Assembly: GCF_018882405.1 (NCBI RefSeq)
Contig: NZ_JACVOO010000004.1
Span: 62,001 to 126,000, forward strand
Source of the DNA: Polynucleobacter sp. 31A-FELB
GTDB lineage: Bacteria; Pseudomonadota; Gammaproteobacteria; Burkholderiales; Burkholderiaceae
Reading direction: 5' to 3'
Length of the DNA: 64,000 nt
Translations under genes and position numbers: made by a program
The notes under the pieces: model-generated
What the model was told of the DNA's origin: nothing
Databases searched by the model: none
What the model saw: the letters and a program-made list of their open reading frames with translations, nothing else
Shown: positions 18,877 through 27,077 of the stretch, piece by piece
Layout: the number at the start of each line of letters is the position of its first letter
Position numbering within the stretch: the stretch's first letter is position 1

Positions 18877-18931
18877 GTCACACTGGCGCTAACTTTAAAA
18901 CCATCGGAAGTTAGCAAGACGCCCAGGTGAC
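18877..18931 (+). promoter_or_regulatory. Structured rpsF leader, candidate S6:S18 autoregulatory RNA
   Basis: A long imperfect hairpin spans the leader: outer arms GTCAC/GTGAC, middle arms CTGGCG/CGCCCAG, inner arms CTAACTT (18889-18895)/AAGTTAG (18908-18914). The loop is TAAAACCATCGG and a 5-nt bulge CAAGA lies on the 3' side. rpsF operons in many bacteria carry an RNA element bound by the S6:S18 complex. Position and shape fit, but I cannot confirm the conserved CCG bulge of that family. Confidence 0.5.
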
Positions 18932-18952
18932 TTTATCCTTAAGGAGTGTTAG

Positions 18953-19327
18953 ATGCGTCATTATGAAATCGTCTTTATCGTCCACCCGGACCAAAGCGAG
19001 CAAGTGCCTGCGATGATCGATCGCTACAAAGCGACATTAGCTGCTGCTGGCGGCAAAATTCATCGTATGGAAGATTGGGGTCGTCGTCAGATGGCTTACA
19101 TGATCGACAAACTTGCTAAAGCCCATTACGTTTGTATGAACATTGAGTGCGACCAGAAAACTCTGGACGAGCTCGAGCACGCATTCAAATTTAACGATGC
19201 TGTTTTGCGTCACCTCATCATCAAGACTAAGAAAGCTGAAACAGAGCCTTCCATCATGATGAAAGAAGTGCAACGTGAAGAAGCGCGCAAATCAGCTCAA
19301 TCCGACGCTCCTGTAGCAGCGGCTTAA
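18953..19327 (+). CDS. rpsF: 30S ribosomal protein S6
   Basis: 124 residues; binds 16S rRNA together with S18 in the 30S platform. Family motifs are [24 protein letters not shown] and [11 protein letters not shown]. The C-terminal tail after about residue 100 is charged and Ala-rich, as in other S6 proteins. AAGGAG at 18941-18946 is a strong ribosome site. First gene of rpsF-priB-rpsR-rplI. Confidence 0.97.
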   Translation: MRHYEIVFIVHPDQSEQVPAMIDRYKATLAAAGGKIHRMEDWGRRQMAYMIDKLAKAHYVCMNIECDQKTLDELEHAFKFNDAVLRHLIIKTKKAETEPSIMMKEVQREEARKSAQSDAPVAAA

Positions 19328-19386
19328 GTTAGAAATTTGAAGAGGAATACACAGACTAGAAAACGTATCAGAGTGACGGAGCGGCG

Positions 19387-19680
19387 TTGAATCATTTCAC
19401 CCTAACTGCATTCTTGGTAGCTAAAGACGCAATTCGATTTACACCAGCAGGAATACCGGTGATGCATTGCCAGCTAGAACATAGCGGCGAAGTAAGCGAG
19501 GTAGGAAATGCAAGGAAAATTCAGATGAGTGTTGAAGCCATAGCAATTGGTCCGATACAAAAGGGCTTAGAGCAAATGGATTTAGGAGCCGAGGCAGTGT
19601 TTGAGGGATTCTTAGCACCCAAGACTCTACGTAATCAAAGACTTGTTTTCCATATCACCCATATTCAATTGAAAAATTAA
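19387..19680 (+). CDS. priB: Primosomal replication protein N (PriB)
   Basis: Small OB-fold single-strand DNA binding protein for PriA-dependent replication restart, 97 residues. Core motifs [30 protein letters not shown] and HITHIQL fit the family. Position between rpsF and rpsR is diagnostic. The only start that fits is TTG at 19387 with GGAGCGG as weak ribosome site. A six-codon GTG frame (19373-19390) ends with TGA overlapping this TTG, which may allow re-initiation. Confidence 0.88.
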   Translation: MNHFTLTAFLVAKDAIRFTPAGIPVMHCQLEHSGEVSEVGNARKIQMSVEAIAIGPIQKGLEQMDLGAEAVFEGFLAPKTLRNQRLVFHITHIQLKN

Positions 19681-19693
19681 AGAGGAAATCATC

Positions 19694-19966
19694 ATGGCGT
19701 TTGGAAAGAAACCCGATTTCAAAAAGAAACCAGCTCAGAACCCATTGTTCAAGCGTAAGCGTTATTGCCGTTTCACTGTTGCTGGCGTAGAACAGATTGA
19801 CTACAAAGATGTAGACACATTGAAGGACTTCATTGGCGAAAACGCCAAGATCACTCCTGCACGTTTGACAGGCACAAAAGCTAAATATCAGCGTCAGTTA
19901 GACACTGCTATTAAGCGTGCTCGTTACTTGGCTTTGTTGCCATTCTCCGATCAACACAAGAAATAA
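19694..19966 (+). CDS. rpsR: 30S ribosomal protein S18
   Basis: 90 residues; partner of S6. The core is [20 protein letters not shown], then [19 protein letters not shown] and [20 protein letters not shown], all standard S18. AGAGGAAA upstream is a good ribosome site. The N-terminus is basic ([20 protein letters not shown]). Confidence 0.97.
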   Translation: MAFGKKPDFKKKPAQNPLFKRKRYCRFTVAGVEQIDYKDVDTLKDFIGENAKITPARLTGTKAKYQRQLDTAIKRARYLALLPFSDQHKK

Positions 19967-19979
19967 TTGGGAGCCCTCA

Positions 19980-20432
19980 ATGCAAATCATTCTTTTAGAA
20001 AAAGTAATTAACCTGGGCAACCTCGGTGACATCGTTCGTGTTAAAGACGGTTACGCTCGTAATTTCCTAATCCCACAACGCAAAGCTCGTCGTGCAACTG
20101 AAACAGCTATCGCTGACTTTGCAGTACGTCGCGCTGAGTTGGAAAAATTGGCTGCTGAGAAATTGGCTGCTGCTGAAGCGGTTGGCGCAAAGCTCAAAGA
20201 CTTGGTTCTCGAAATCGGTCAAAAAGCGGGTGTTGACGGTCGTTTGTTTGGTTCTGTAACCAATCATGACATCGCTGATGCTTTGAAAGCTAAAGGCTTT
20301 GTAATTGAAAAAGCTTCTGTACGTATGCCTACTGGCCCGTTGAAGATGGTTGGTGATCACCCTGTAGCGGTAGCTGTTCATACCGATGTAGTGGCTGACA
20401 TCACTATCCGTGTAGTTGGCGAGCAAGCGTAA
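19980..20432 (+). CDS. rplI: 50S ribosomal protein L9
   Basis: 150 residues. The N-terminal rRNA-binding domain [20 protein letters not shown] is followed by [14 protein letters not shown] long connecting helix rich in Ala/Glu/Lys (about 50-78) leads to the C-terminal domain with [17 protein letters not shown]. Start ATG 19980 is preceded by GGGAG, 13 bp after rpsR; an upstream in-frame extension overlaps rpsR and is not real. dnaB follows by 23 bp. Confidence 0.97.
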   Translation: MQIILLEKVINLGNLGDIVRVKDGYARNFLIPQRKARRATETAIADFAVRRAELEKLAAEKLAAAEAVGAKLKDLVLEIGQKAGVDGRLFGSVTNHDIADALKAKGFVIEKASVRMPTGPLKMVGDHPVAVAVHTDVVADITIRVVGEQA

Positions 20433-20455
20433 GTTTTAGATCTGTAACTAGCCTC

Positions 20456-21895
20456 ATGGCTGAATCCCGCTCACGCTCCCTTATGTCAAATCCTGGCATG
20501 ATGGGTTCTGGGGATGCAGCCTTGCAGGCTTTAAAAGTACCGCCGCATTCTGTAGAAGCCGAGCAATCTTTGCTCGGCGGTCTACTGATCGATAACACAG
20601 CCTGGGATCGCCTAGGTGGTGTGTTAACTGATAAAGATTTCTATCGCCCTGAACATGCTCTGATCTATAAGGTCATTCAGCGTTTAGTTGGCGACAATCA
20701 TCCTGCTGACGTCATTACTGTTCATGAGGCTGTCAAGTCCGAGCAGGGTGGTGATTTAGTTGGAATTGATTACCTTAATTCATTGGCGCAAAGCACTCCA
20801 AGTGCAGCGAACATTAAAGGCTATGCCGACATTGTTCGTGACCGCAGCATTCTGCGTCGCCTAATCGAAGTATCTGACAACATCGTGAACTCGGCATTTG
20901 TTCCAGAGGGTCGTTCAGTCAGAACGCTCTTGGATGAAGCGGAATCACGCATTTTGCAAATCGGTGAAGAGGGTAGTCGCAAAACCGATTACCTCGAGAT
21001 TGAGCCCTTGCTCAAAACCGTTGTTGCTCGTATTGATGAGCTCTATAACCGTCAAGGTGGAAGTGATATCACCGGTATTGCAACTGGATTTATTGATCTA
21101 GATAAACAAACTAGCGGCCTGCAAAAGGGTGACTTGGTGATTGTTGCTGGAAGACCGTCGATGGGAAAAACGGCGTTCGCATTAAATATTGCGGAGAACG
21201 TTGCGTTGGCAGAAGGATTGCCGGTCGTTGTTTTCTCGATGGAGATGTCAGGCGAGCAATTGGCAGCCCGTTTACTGGGCTCAGTGGGGCGCGTTGACCA
21301 AGGTCGTATGCGTACTGGTAAGTTGCAGGATGACGAGTGGCCACGTGTTACTGATGCGATCGCCCGCTTAAGCAATACCCAAATTTTGATTGATGAGACT
21401 GGCGCTCTTTCAAGTTTAGAGTTGCGTGCACGCGCACGCCGTATTGCTCGTAACTTTGGTGGAACGCTTGGCTTGGTGGTGATTGATTACTTGCAGTTGA
21501 TGAGTGGCTCTGGCTCTGAGAACCGTGCAACGGAGATTTCTGAGATCTCTCGCTCCCTTAAATCGCTCGCCAAAGAATTGCAGTGCCCAGTTGTTGCGCT
21601 GTCACAGTTAAATCGTGGTCTTGAGCAACGCCCCAATAAGCGCCCAATCATGTCCGATTTGCGTGAGTCAGGCGCGATCGAGCAAGATGCTGACTTGATC
21701 ATGTTTATCTATCGTGATGAGGTGTATCACCCAGACACGACTCAGGACAAAGGCGTCGCTGAAATCATCATTGGTAAGCAGCGTAACGGTCCAATCGGAA
21801 CAATCCGTCTAAGCTGGCAAGGTCCATATACCAAGTTTGATAATTTGGCGATGGGATCAGTTGGCTACTCCTCTGGTGGATATGAGCCTTTCTAA
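20456..21895 (+). CDS. dnaB: Replicative DNA helicase DnaB
   Basis: Hexameric 5'-3' helicase that unwinds the fork; 479 residues. The N-terminal domain starts at VPPHSVEAEQSLLGGLL; the RecA-like core has Walker A AGRPSMGKT (231-239), Walker B LVVIDYLQLM, the DnaB motif LSQLNRGLEQR and the arginine region IEQDADLIMFIYRDE. No intein or other insert is present. In many proteobacteria dnaB follows rplI, as here. An intrinsic terminator lies 45 bp after the stop. Confidence 0.97.
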   Translation: MAESRSRSLMSNPGMMGSGDAALQALKVPPHSVEAEQSLLGGLLIDNTAWDRLGGVLTDKDFYRPEHALIYKVIQRLVGDNHPADVITVHEAVKSEQGGDLVGIDYLNSLAQSTPSAANIKGYADIVRDRSILRRLIEVSDNIVNSAFVPEGRSVRTLLDEAESRILQIGEEGSRKTDYLEIEPLLKTVVARIDELYNRQGGSDITGIATGFIDLDKQTSGLQKGDLVIVAGRPSMGKTAFALNIAENVALAEGLPVVVFSMEMSGEQLAARLLGSVGRVDQGRMRTGKLQDDEWPRVTDAIARLSNTQILIDETGALSSLELRARARRIARNFGGTLGLVVIDYLQLMSGSGSENRATEISEISRSLKSLAKELQCPVVALSQLNRGLEQRPNKRPIMSDLRESGAIEQDADLIMFIYRDEVYHPDTTQDKGVAEIIIGKQRNGPIGTIRLSWQGPYTKFDNLAMGSVGYSSGGYEPF

Positions 21896-21939
21896 TTTAA
21901 TAGAAAAAAGCTGAAATCAATAAGCAAAAAACAAGAATA

Positions 21940-21966
21940 AAAAAGCCTCGCATTGCGAGGCTTTTT
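21940..21966. terminator. Intrinsic terminator after dnaB
   Basis: Arms AAAAAGCCTCGC (21940-21951) and GCGAGGCTTTTT (21955-21966) with a 3-nt loop. A and T tracts on both sides suggest it also serves the convergent small gene at 21986. Confidence 0.9.
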
Positions 21967-21985
21967 AGTTTGAAGTAAAAGCGAA

Positions 21986-22255
21986 TTACTTTCCGCCTTC
22001 ACACTTCTTAATAGACGCAGCTTTAGCAGCGCCATAGAGTGGCTTACCGTCTTTACTTACTGCTTTGGCTTCGCATCCATTATCGGCGGGAGCGCCACCC
22101 ATACATTTTTTGATAGAGGCATCTTTAGCTGCGCCATATAAAGGCTTCCCATCTTTGCTTACTGCTTTAGCTTCACAAGCAGCCTGATCGGCAAAAGCAA
22201 TAGATGGGATTACAAAGCTAAATGCAATGCTTAAGGCAATGATGATTTTCTTCAT
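21986..22255 (-). CDS. Small exported protein with two PsiF-like Cys repeats
   Basis: 89 residues starting at ATG 22255, eight bases after AGGAG; a GTG at 22261 is too close to that site. A Sec signal peptide ends at SIAFA-DQ (about residue 23). The mature part is almost only two copies of CEAKAVSKDGKPLYGAAK followed by xASIKKC; they differ at one residue while their DNA has diverged. The pattern resembles the PsiF repeat (paired Cys with a charged helix) of phosphate-starvation proteins. The paired Cys probably form disulfides in the periplasm. Function unknown. Confidence 0.75.
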   Translation of the reverse strand: MKKIIIALSIAFSFVIPSIAFADQAACEAKAVSKDGKPLYGAAKDASIKKCMGGAPADNGCEAKAVSKDGKPLYGAAKAASIKKCEGGK

Positions 22256-22285
22256 ACTCACTTCTCCTGGTTAGTTACTGCGAAA

Positions 22286-23107
22286 TTAACTTTGTTTCAT
22301 GATCATGTTTTGTGATGCCATTGGTGCCGGGAAGCCTGCTGCAGTAAGAGATTCACTCATTACTCGGTTGCTATCAAAATAGACCTGCCAGTAGTGGGCA
22401 TTGTTGCAGTAAGGGCGTACAGCCAATACTGGACCAACTAAATTGAATTCCAAAATATTCACTTCAACAGCTGGATCTTGCAATACGTTTGGAATAGAGG
22501 CAATCTTTTCACGCAAGAGCTTCATGGCAGCTTCTTGATCAGCTGCCCCAGATAGTTGGCACTTAAGATCAACTCGACGATAAGGGCTATGGCTAAAGTT
22601 CTGAATGGTGTCACCCAAAATTTTGGTATTACCAATCATGGTTGCAATATTGTCTGGCGTATAGATGGTGGATGAAAACAGGCCAATCTCTTTAACAGTT
22701 CCAGTTACACCACCAGCGGTAATGAAGTCGCCAACCTTAAAAGGGCGCAACACAATTACAAATACACCGGCTGCGAAATTAGACAGTAATCCTGCCCACG
22801 CTGCACCAATCGCAACACCGGCAGTAGCAATTAAGGCTGCAAAGCTAGTCGTCTGAATGCCGAAATAGCCGAGAATTCCAATAACCAGAAGAATATTTAG
22901 CGTGACTGAAACAACTGAACCCACATATCGCAGAATAGTTGGATCTAATTTTTGACTTTCAAGTCCTCTACGAATCACCTTCAGGGCAATACCGATCAAC
23001 CAGCGGCCAATAACCCAAAAGGCGATGGCGGCCAAAATCTTGAGACTAATATCCGTTGCGGCCGTTACTAAAATCTCTTGAATGCGGTCTAAATCAATTT
23101 GATTCAT
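22286..23107 (-). CDS. MscS-family small-conductance mechanosensitive channel
   Basis: 273 residues, close to E. coli MscS. Three membrane helices: about 20-40, 60-85 and the pore helix GVAIGAAWAGLLSNFAAGVF (about 96-115), then the beta domain RPFKVGDFITAGGVTGTVKEI and the C-terminal alpha/beta domain. The protein opens under membrane tension to release solutes during hypo-osmotic shock. AGGA precedes the ATG at proper spacing. The 99-bp gap to the upstream NlpC gene is A/T rich and holds a weak 6-bp inverted repeat. Confidence 0.93.
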   Translation of the reverse strand: MNQIDLDRIQEILVTAATDISLKILAAIAFWVIGRWLIGIALKVIRRGLESQKLDPTILRYVGSVVSVTLNILLVIGILGYFGIQTTSFAALIATAGVAIGAAWAGLLSNFAAGVFVIVLRPFKVGDFITAGGVTGTVKEIGLFSSTIYTPDNIATMIGNTKILGDTIQNFSHSPYRRVDLKCQLSGAADQEAAMKLLREKIASIPNVLQDPAVEVNILEFNLVGPVLAVRPYCNNAHYWQVYFDSNRVMSESLTAAGFPAPMASQNMIMKQS

Positions 23108-23206
23108 TGCTAAAATCCTGTTTATATAAAAGATAAAATTAAATCAACCATTATTTGGATTATTTCTAATAAATAGCCTAAAGGATATTAGCTATTGGTC
23201 TAATTA

Positions 23207-23743
23207 CTAATTCGAGGACGCTAGTCTTCGGGCCTCAGTAAATCTAGCTGCCCAGTAGGGTGTAGTGATGTACTCTAGGCGCACGGTTCCTCCAGCGCTT
23301 GGGGCATGCACAAATCTGCCTTGACCCACGTAGATTCCTGCATGTGAATATTTTTCACCAGTGGTATTAAAGAAAATGAGATCGCCTGGCGCAGGGGGTT
23401 GATTCTCAACACTCTGCCCTTTAGTACTCATTTCTTGAATAGTTCGCGGAAGCTTGATATTGGCTGACTTCTGGTAGACGTAAGTTATTAGCCCGCTGCA
23501 ATCAAATCCACCCTTCGGATTATTTCCACCATAGCGATAGGGCACGCCAACTAAACCTACTGCTGCAATAGAGATGTCCTCTGTGCCTACACTTGTATCT
23601 TGTTTGAATTGAGAAACTTTAGCTGCATTATTTTTTGAGCCGAAGCTGCCACACCCTGATAGCGAGAGCAGGGCGCAAATAAAAATGCCGCACCCCATTA
23701 GAGTGCGGCATGAGAAGGGTGGCTTAGAGTGCGTCAGCAGCAT
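23207..23743 (-). CDS. NlpC/P60 family cell-wall endopeptidase, lipoprotein
   Basis: Cleaves peptide stems of peptidoglycan. 178 residues from ATG 23743, which lies inside the end of the phoH gene (20-bp overlap); a later ATG at 23698 is possible. The lipoprotein signal has lipobox LSGC with Cys31. The catalytic triad is Cys82 (GGFDCSGLITYVYQ), His134 (YSHAGIYVG) and His146 (RFVHAPSAGG). The domain is close to E. coli Spr/NlpC. Overlap with phoH suggests translational coupling. Confidence 0.92.
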   Translation of the reverse strand: MLLTHSKPPFSCRTLMGCGIFICALLSLSGCGSFGSKNNAAKVSQFKQDTSVGTEDISIAAVGLVGVPYRYGGNNPKGGFDCSGLITYVYQKSANIKLPRTIQEMSTKGQSVENQPPAPGDLIFFNTTGEKYSHAGIYVGQGRFVHAPSAGGTVRLEYITTPYWAARFTEARRLASSN

Positions 23744-25397
23744 GATCCGCAAGACGTGAACGCTCACCGCGCGCTAGAGTCACATGCCCACCATGACGCC
23801 AACCTTTGAAGCGATCCACTACATAGGTAAGACCAGAAGAACCTTCAGTTAAGTAAGGCGTATCGATCTGGGCAATATTGCCTAAACAAACAATCTTCGT
23901 TCCTGGACCTGCGCGAGTAACCAAAGTCTTCATTTGCTTAGGTGTTAAGTTTTGCGCCTCATCAATAATCACAAACTTACTCACAAAGGTTCTGCCGCGC
24001 ATAAAGTTCATGCTCTTCACTTTGATGCGTGAGCGAATGAGTTCTTGGGTAGCGGCACGACCCCATTCGCCGGCACCATCCTCATTGCGTTGCAATACCT
24101 CAAGGTTGTCGTCAAACGCACCCATCCAAGGTTGCATTTTTTCCTCTTCAGTACCTGGTAAGAAGCCGATATCTTCACCAACAGGAACGGTAGCGCGGGT
24201 GATGATAATTTCGTTATAGCGCTTGCTATCTAGAACTTGCTCTAGGCCAGCAGCTAATGCCAGCAAGGTTTTACCAGTACCCGCTTGACCCAATAGCGTG
24301 ATGAAATCCACATCAGGGTTCATGAGCAGGTTCATGGCAAAGTTCTGTTCGCGATTGCGCGCGGTCACACTCCACACATTGTTTTTCTGATGTGAAAAGT
24401 CTCTCAAGGTTTGAAGGAGGGCAGTCTTGCCGTTAATTTCTTTTACTTGAGCGTAGAAGGGTGTGGAGCCATCTGGGTTTTCTTGGTAGACGAATTCATT
24501 GACTAGCATGCTCGGAACTGAAGGGCCGGTTACGCGATAGAACATCGTTCCGGATTTACCATCAGCCCAGCTTTCCATATCTTTGCCATGCTTTGGCCAA
24601 AAGTCTGCTGGTAATGCCATGACTCCGGAATACATCAAGTCACGATCTTCTAGCACTTGGTCATTGAAGTAATCTTCAGCAGGCAATCCTAAGGCACGTG
24701 CCTTAATGCGCATATTGATATCTTTGGATACCAATACCACCTCTTGGCCCTTACGCGTCTTTTGTAGCTCGCTAACAACCGCCAAAATGAGGTTGTCACC
24801 TTTACCTTCAGGTAGGCCTTCAGGCAATGCCTGGGTAGTGAGTTTGGTTTGGAAAAAGAGTCGACCAGAGACATCCTGATTGCCCAGCTTATTGAGTGGA
24901 ATGCCTTCATCCAACGTGCCACTAGTACCCGCAACCAATTGATCTAAAGAGCGACTAACGGTACGAGCATTGCGGGCAACCTCAGTCATACCCTTCTTGT
25001 GGTTATCCAACTCCTCAAGAGTAGTCATTGGCAAGAAGAGATCATGCTCCGAGAAGCGGAATAGCGAGCTTGGATCATGCATCAATACGTTGGTATCTAA
25101 GACAAAGAGACTTGGAGGGCCAGTGCGAATAATGCGCTTTGGTTTCTCTGGAACGCTTGATGCTCTCTTATCGCCGCGCTCATTGCGTTGAGCAACTGGA
25201 CTGCGATCACTTTTAATTTTTTCAAGCGCTACTTCAGCGGCAGAGAGATCCTCTTCAGCATCTGTTGCCCAATCTGGCGCATGGCTTTCCATCACAACAG
25301 TTTTTGCTGGTGCAGGGCGCTTCTTTAAGTTTGGAGTGTCCTTACTGCTAATTTTTACTTGGCCAGCAATTTGAGTTGGGATTGGGGGCAATGGCAT
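23724..25397 (-). CDS. PIN-domain/PhoH ATPase fusion protein (PhoH2 type)
   Basis: 557 residues from ATG 25397, which has AGGAGA at ideal spacing. An N-terminal linker (1-95) is followed by a PIN ribonuclease domain starting at LFVLDTNVLMHDPSS (Asp101 is the first metal ligand; LPMTTLEELDNHKKG follows) and then a PhoH ATPase with Walker A GQAGTGKT (370-377) and Walker B FVIIDEAQN. PhoH2 proteins couple RNA unwinding to RNA cleavage. Unlike many PhoH2 genes, no PhoAT antitoxin gene precedes it. Its leader holds an intrinsic terminator right before the ribosome site. Confidence 0.93.
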   Translation of the reverse strand: MPLPPIPTQIAGQVKISSKDTPNLKKRPAPAKTVVMESHAPDWATDAEEDLSAAEVALEKIKSDRSPVAQRNERGDKRASSVPEKPKRIIRTGPPSLFVLDTNVLMHDPSSLFRFSEHDLFLPMTTLEELDNHKKGMTEVARNARTVSRSLDQLVAGTSGTLDEGIPLNKLGNQDVSGRLFFQTKLTTQALPEGLPEGKGDNLILAVVSELQKTRKGQEVVLVSKDINMRIKARALGLPAEDYFNDQVLEDRDLMYSGVMALPADFWPKHGKDMESWADGKSGTMFYRVTGPSVPSMLVNEFVYQENPDGSTPFYAQVKEINGKTALLQTLRDFSHQKNNVWSVTARNREQNFAMNLLMNPDVDFITLLGQAGTGKTLLALAAGLEQVLDSKRYNEIIITRATVPVGEDIGFLPGTEEEKMQPWMGAFDDNLEVLQRNEDGAGEWGRAATQELIRSRIKVKSMNFMRGRTFVSKFVIIDEAQNLTPKQMKTLVTRAGPGTKIVCLGNIAQIDTPYLTEGSSGLTYVVDRFKGWRHGGHVTLARGERSRLADHAADAL

Positions 25398-25410
25398 GCA
25401 GACTCTCCTA

Positions 25411-25447
25411 AAAGAAAAAACCGTCAAGCGGATTGCATTGACGGTTT
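25411..25447 (-). terminator. Intrinsic terminator in the phoH leader (candidate attenuator)
   Basis: On the minus strand arm AAACCGTCAA (25447-25438), a 10-nt loop and arm TTGACGGTTT (25427-25418) are followed by TTTCTTT, and the phoH Shine-Dalgarno AGGAGA follows at once. Either it ends the bcp transcript 190 bp past its stop, or it attenuates phoH from a promoter inside the gap. Confidence 0.8.
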
Positions 25448-25604
25448 ATAACGAAACTGGGTGCAAAACGATCTGTAAAACGGCGGGGGTTGTTTACCGA
25501 GCCTGTTCTTAAATATTCAGGCTGATGAGTCAAACGGATTGTTAGACTTTCCCGTCGTTTACGGTGCATATAAACAACTTTACCCCAAATTTTGGGCTTT
25601 GCAA
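25448..25604 (-). promoter_or_regulatory. Predicted promoter and structured leader of phoH
   Basis: On the minus strand TTGCAA (25604-25599), a 16-bp spacer and TAAAGT (25582-25577) predict a start near 25570. The spacer holds a dyad CCCAAA-T-TTTGGG (plus-strand 25584-25596). The leader of about 173 nt contains hairpin AGCCTG/CAGGCT (plus-strand 25500-25505 and 25518-25523). It also has repeated elements of type GTMAARCGG at 25423-25431, 25475-25483 and 25529-25537; the first and third belong to a 13-bp direct repeat with one mismatch. Confidence 0.45.
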
Positions 25605-25632
25605 GTACCCCGGATTAAATTAATTTAAAAAA

Positions 25633-26100
25633 TTATTTAGTAGCTTGAGCTGCTTGTAATACCTCTGTCACATGTCCCGGAACCTTAAGGCCACGCCACT
25701 CTTTAACGAGCTTGCCTGAGGAGTCAAAGAGGAAGGTGCTGCGCTCAACACCGCGTACCTGCTTGCCATACATATTTTTGAGCTTCATTACGCCAAAGAG
25801 CTGACATAGGGTTTCTTCTGTATCGGCAACGAGTTCGAATGGCAACTCAAGTTTGCTACGGAAGTTATCGTGCGATTTGAGGCTATCTCGAGATACGCCA
25901 ACGATCAAGGTATTGGCTTTAGTGAAGGCCTCAATATTGTCCCTGAATTCACCAGACTCAGCGGTGCAACCAGGAGTCATATCTTTTGGATAAAAGTAGA
26001 TAACCAGTTTTTTGCCTTTAGCTGAATCCGGCGTAAAAGTTAATCCCGATGTTGCTGGGATTGCGCACTGGGGCATTTGCTTGCCGATTTCTACTGTCAT
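25633..26100 (-). CDS. bcp: Thioredoxin-dependent peroxiredoxin (Bcp/PrxQ)
   Basis: 155-residue thiol peroxidase that reduces hydrogen and alkyl peroxides. The peroxidatic residue is Cys45 in DMTPGCTAESGEF. The resolving Cys found five residues later in E. coli Bcp is Gly50 here. Cys12 and Cys99 remain; Cys99 is conserved in the family. So the enzyme is either one-Cys or uses another resolving partner. It follows arn genes on the same strand but with its own 47-bp gap after arnD. Confidence 0.93.
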   Translation of the reverse strand: MTVEIGKQMPQCAIPATSGLTFTPDSAKGKKLVIYFYPKDMTPGCTAESGEFRDNIEAFTKANTLIVGVSRDSLKSHDNFRSKLELPFELVADTEETLCQLFGVMKLKNMYGKQVRGVERSTFLFDSSGKLVKEWRGLKVPGHVTEVLQAAQATK

Positions 26101-26147
26101 GATGATCTCTCTAATTTAACTTTATGTATTACGTATTCTGATGCTAA

Positions 26148-27065
26148 TTAAACTGCTTGCAAAATGAGTTCGCCACTTCGGTTGGGGATCTCGCCCCAGG
26201 TTACTGGCTGTACTGCAATTTTATCGAGTTGCTTAGTGGCATCCCAGGATTGATGGAGTTCGCCCATGGTGACCAGGTCGTGGCCTTGGTTTAGCCACGC
26301 AGCGAGCAATTGCTCAAAGGCGGGAAGCAGCTTTTGACCTTCTAGTTCTGCATGCAAGGTAAATACCTGATCATTTGGATTGCTTTGGGTGATTTCCAAG
26401 AGTTTCTTTACGGCGCCAAACTCATCGGCATCATCAATACCAATCAATTCATCAAAGGTGGGTAATGTCGTTGGATATTGCACATGCTTAGCTTTGCCAG
26501 AAGGTAGGTCAAAGCGATAGGGCATTAAGTTAGGCTCGGCCCTGCCATCGGAGGAATATTTAATACCCCATTGATCGAGTTGCTCGAATGCCGCCTCATT
26601 CATTTGCCAGCCAGCAGCGCCATAAGTAGCTGGCGGATGGCCAAAGATCTCCACAAAACGATCCCAGCTTTTTTGCATCTGCGCTTTAGTCCATTGGGCA
26701 TCACGATTGCGTACGGCGTCTTGCCAAGCCACATGATCCCAAGTATGAATGCCAGTCTCATGGCCTGCCGCATCAATTGCGCGCATTTCGGCAGCAGCTT
26801 GTTTGCCAATATCAGGCCCAGGTAAGAGGACGCCGTAGAGCAGGGTTTTAATGCCGTAGTGCTCCACAACAGAAGTGCGGCTCACCTTCTTCAGAAAGCC
26901 TGGCTTAAAGACCCGCTTGAGAGCCCAGCCTGTGTGATCGGGTCCTAAGCTAAACAGGAAGGTGGCTTTGAGGCTAAAACGCTCAAGCGTACGCGCTAGA
27001 TTGGGTACGCCTTCTTTGGTGCCACGTAAGGTGTCAACGTCTACCTTGAGAGCAATCTTAGCCAT
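26148..27065 (-). CDS. arnD: 4-deoxy-4-formamido-L-arabinose-phosphoundecaprenol deformylase
   Basis: Removes the formyl group from undecaprenyl-phosphate-Ara4FN before transfer to lipid A. 305 residues with a polysaccharide-deacetylase (NodB-like) fold: metal Asp in KVDVDTLRG, HETGIHTWDH with metal His residues, ATYGAAGWQ, and FTLHAELEG near the end. E. coli ArnD has about 296 residues, so length is normal. It is the last gene of the arn operon; spacing to the upstream decarboxylase gene is 12 bp. Confidence 0.92.
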   Translation of the reverse strand: MAKIALKVDVDTLRGTKEGVPNLARTLERFSLKATFLFSLGPDHTGWALKRVFKPGFLKKVSRTSVVEHYGIKTLLYGVLLPGPDIGKQAAAEMRAIDAAGHETGIHTWDHVAWQDAVRNRDAQWTKAQMQKSWDRFVEIFGHPPATYGAAGWQMNEAAFEQLDQWGIKYSSDGRAEPNLMPYRFDLPSGKAKHVQYPTTLPTFDELIGIDDADEFGAVKKLLEITQSNPNDQVFTLHAELEGQKLLPAFEQLLAAWLNQGHDLVTMGELHQSWDATKQLDKIAVQPVTWGEIPNRSGELILQAV

Positions 27066-27077
27066 GAACCCCTGTGC

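Noticed and set aside
25521..25560. CTGATGAG followed by GTC, suggesting a hammerhead ribozyme
   Set aside because: The required GAAA after stem II is missing on the same strand and the helices do not close; chance match.
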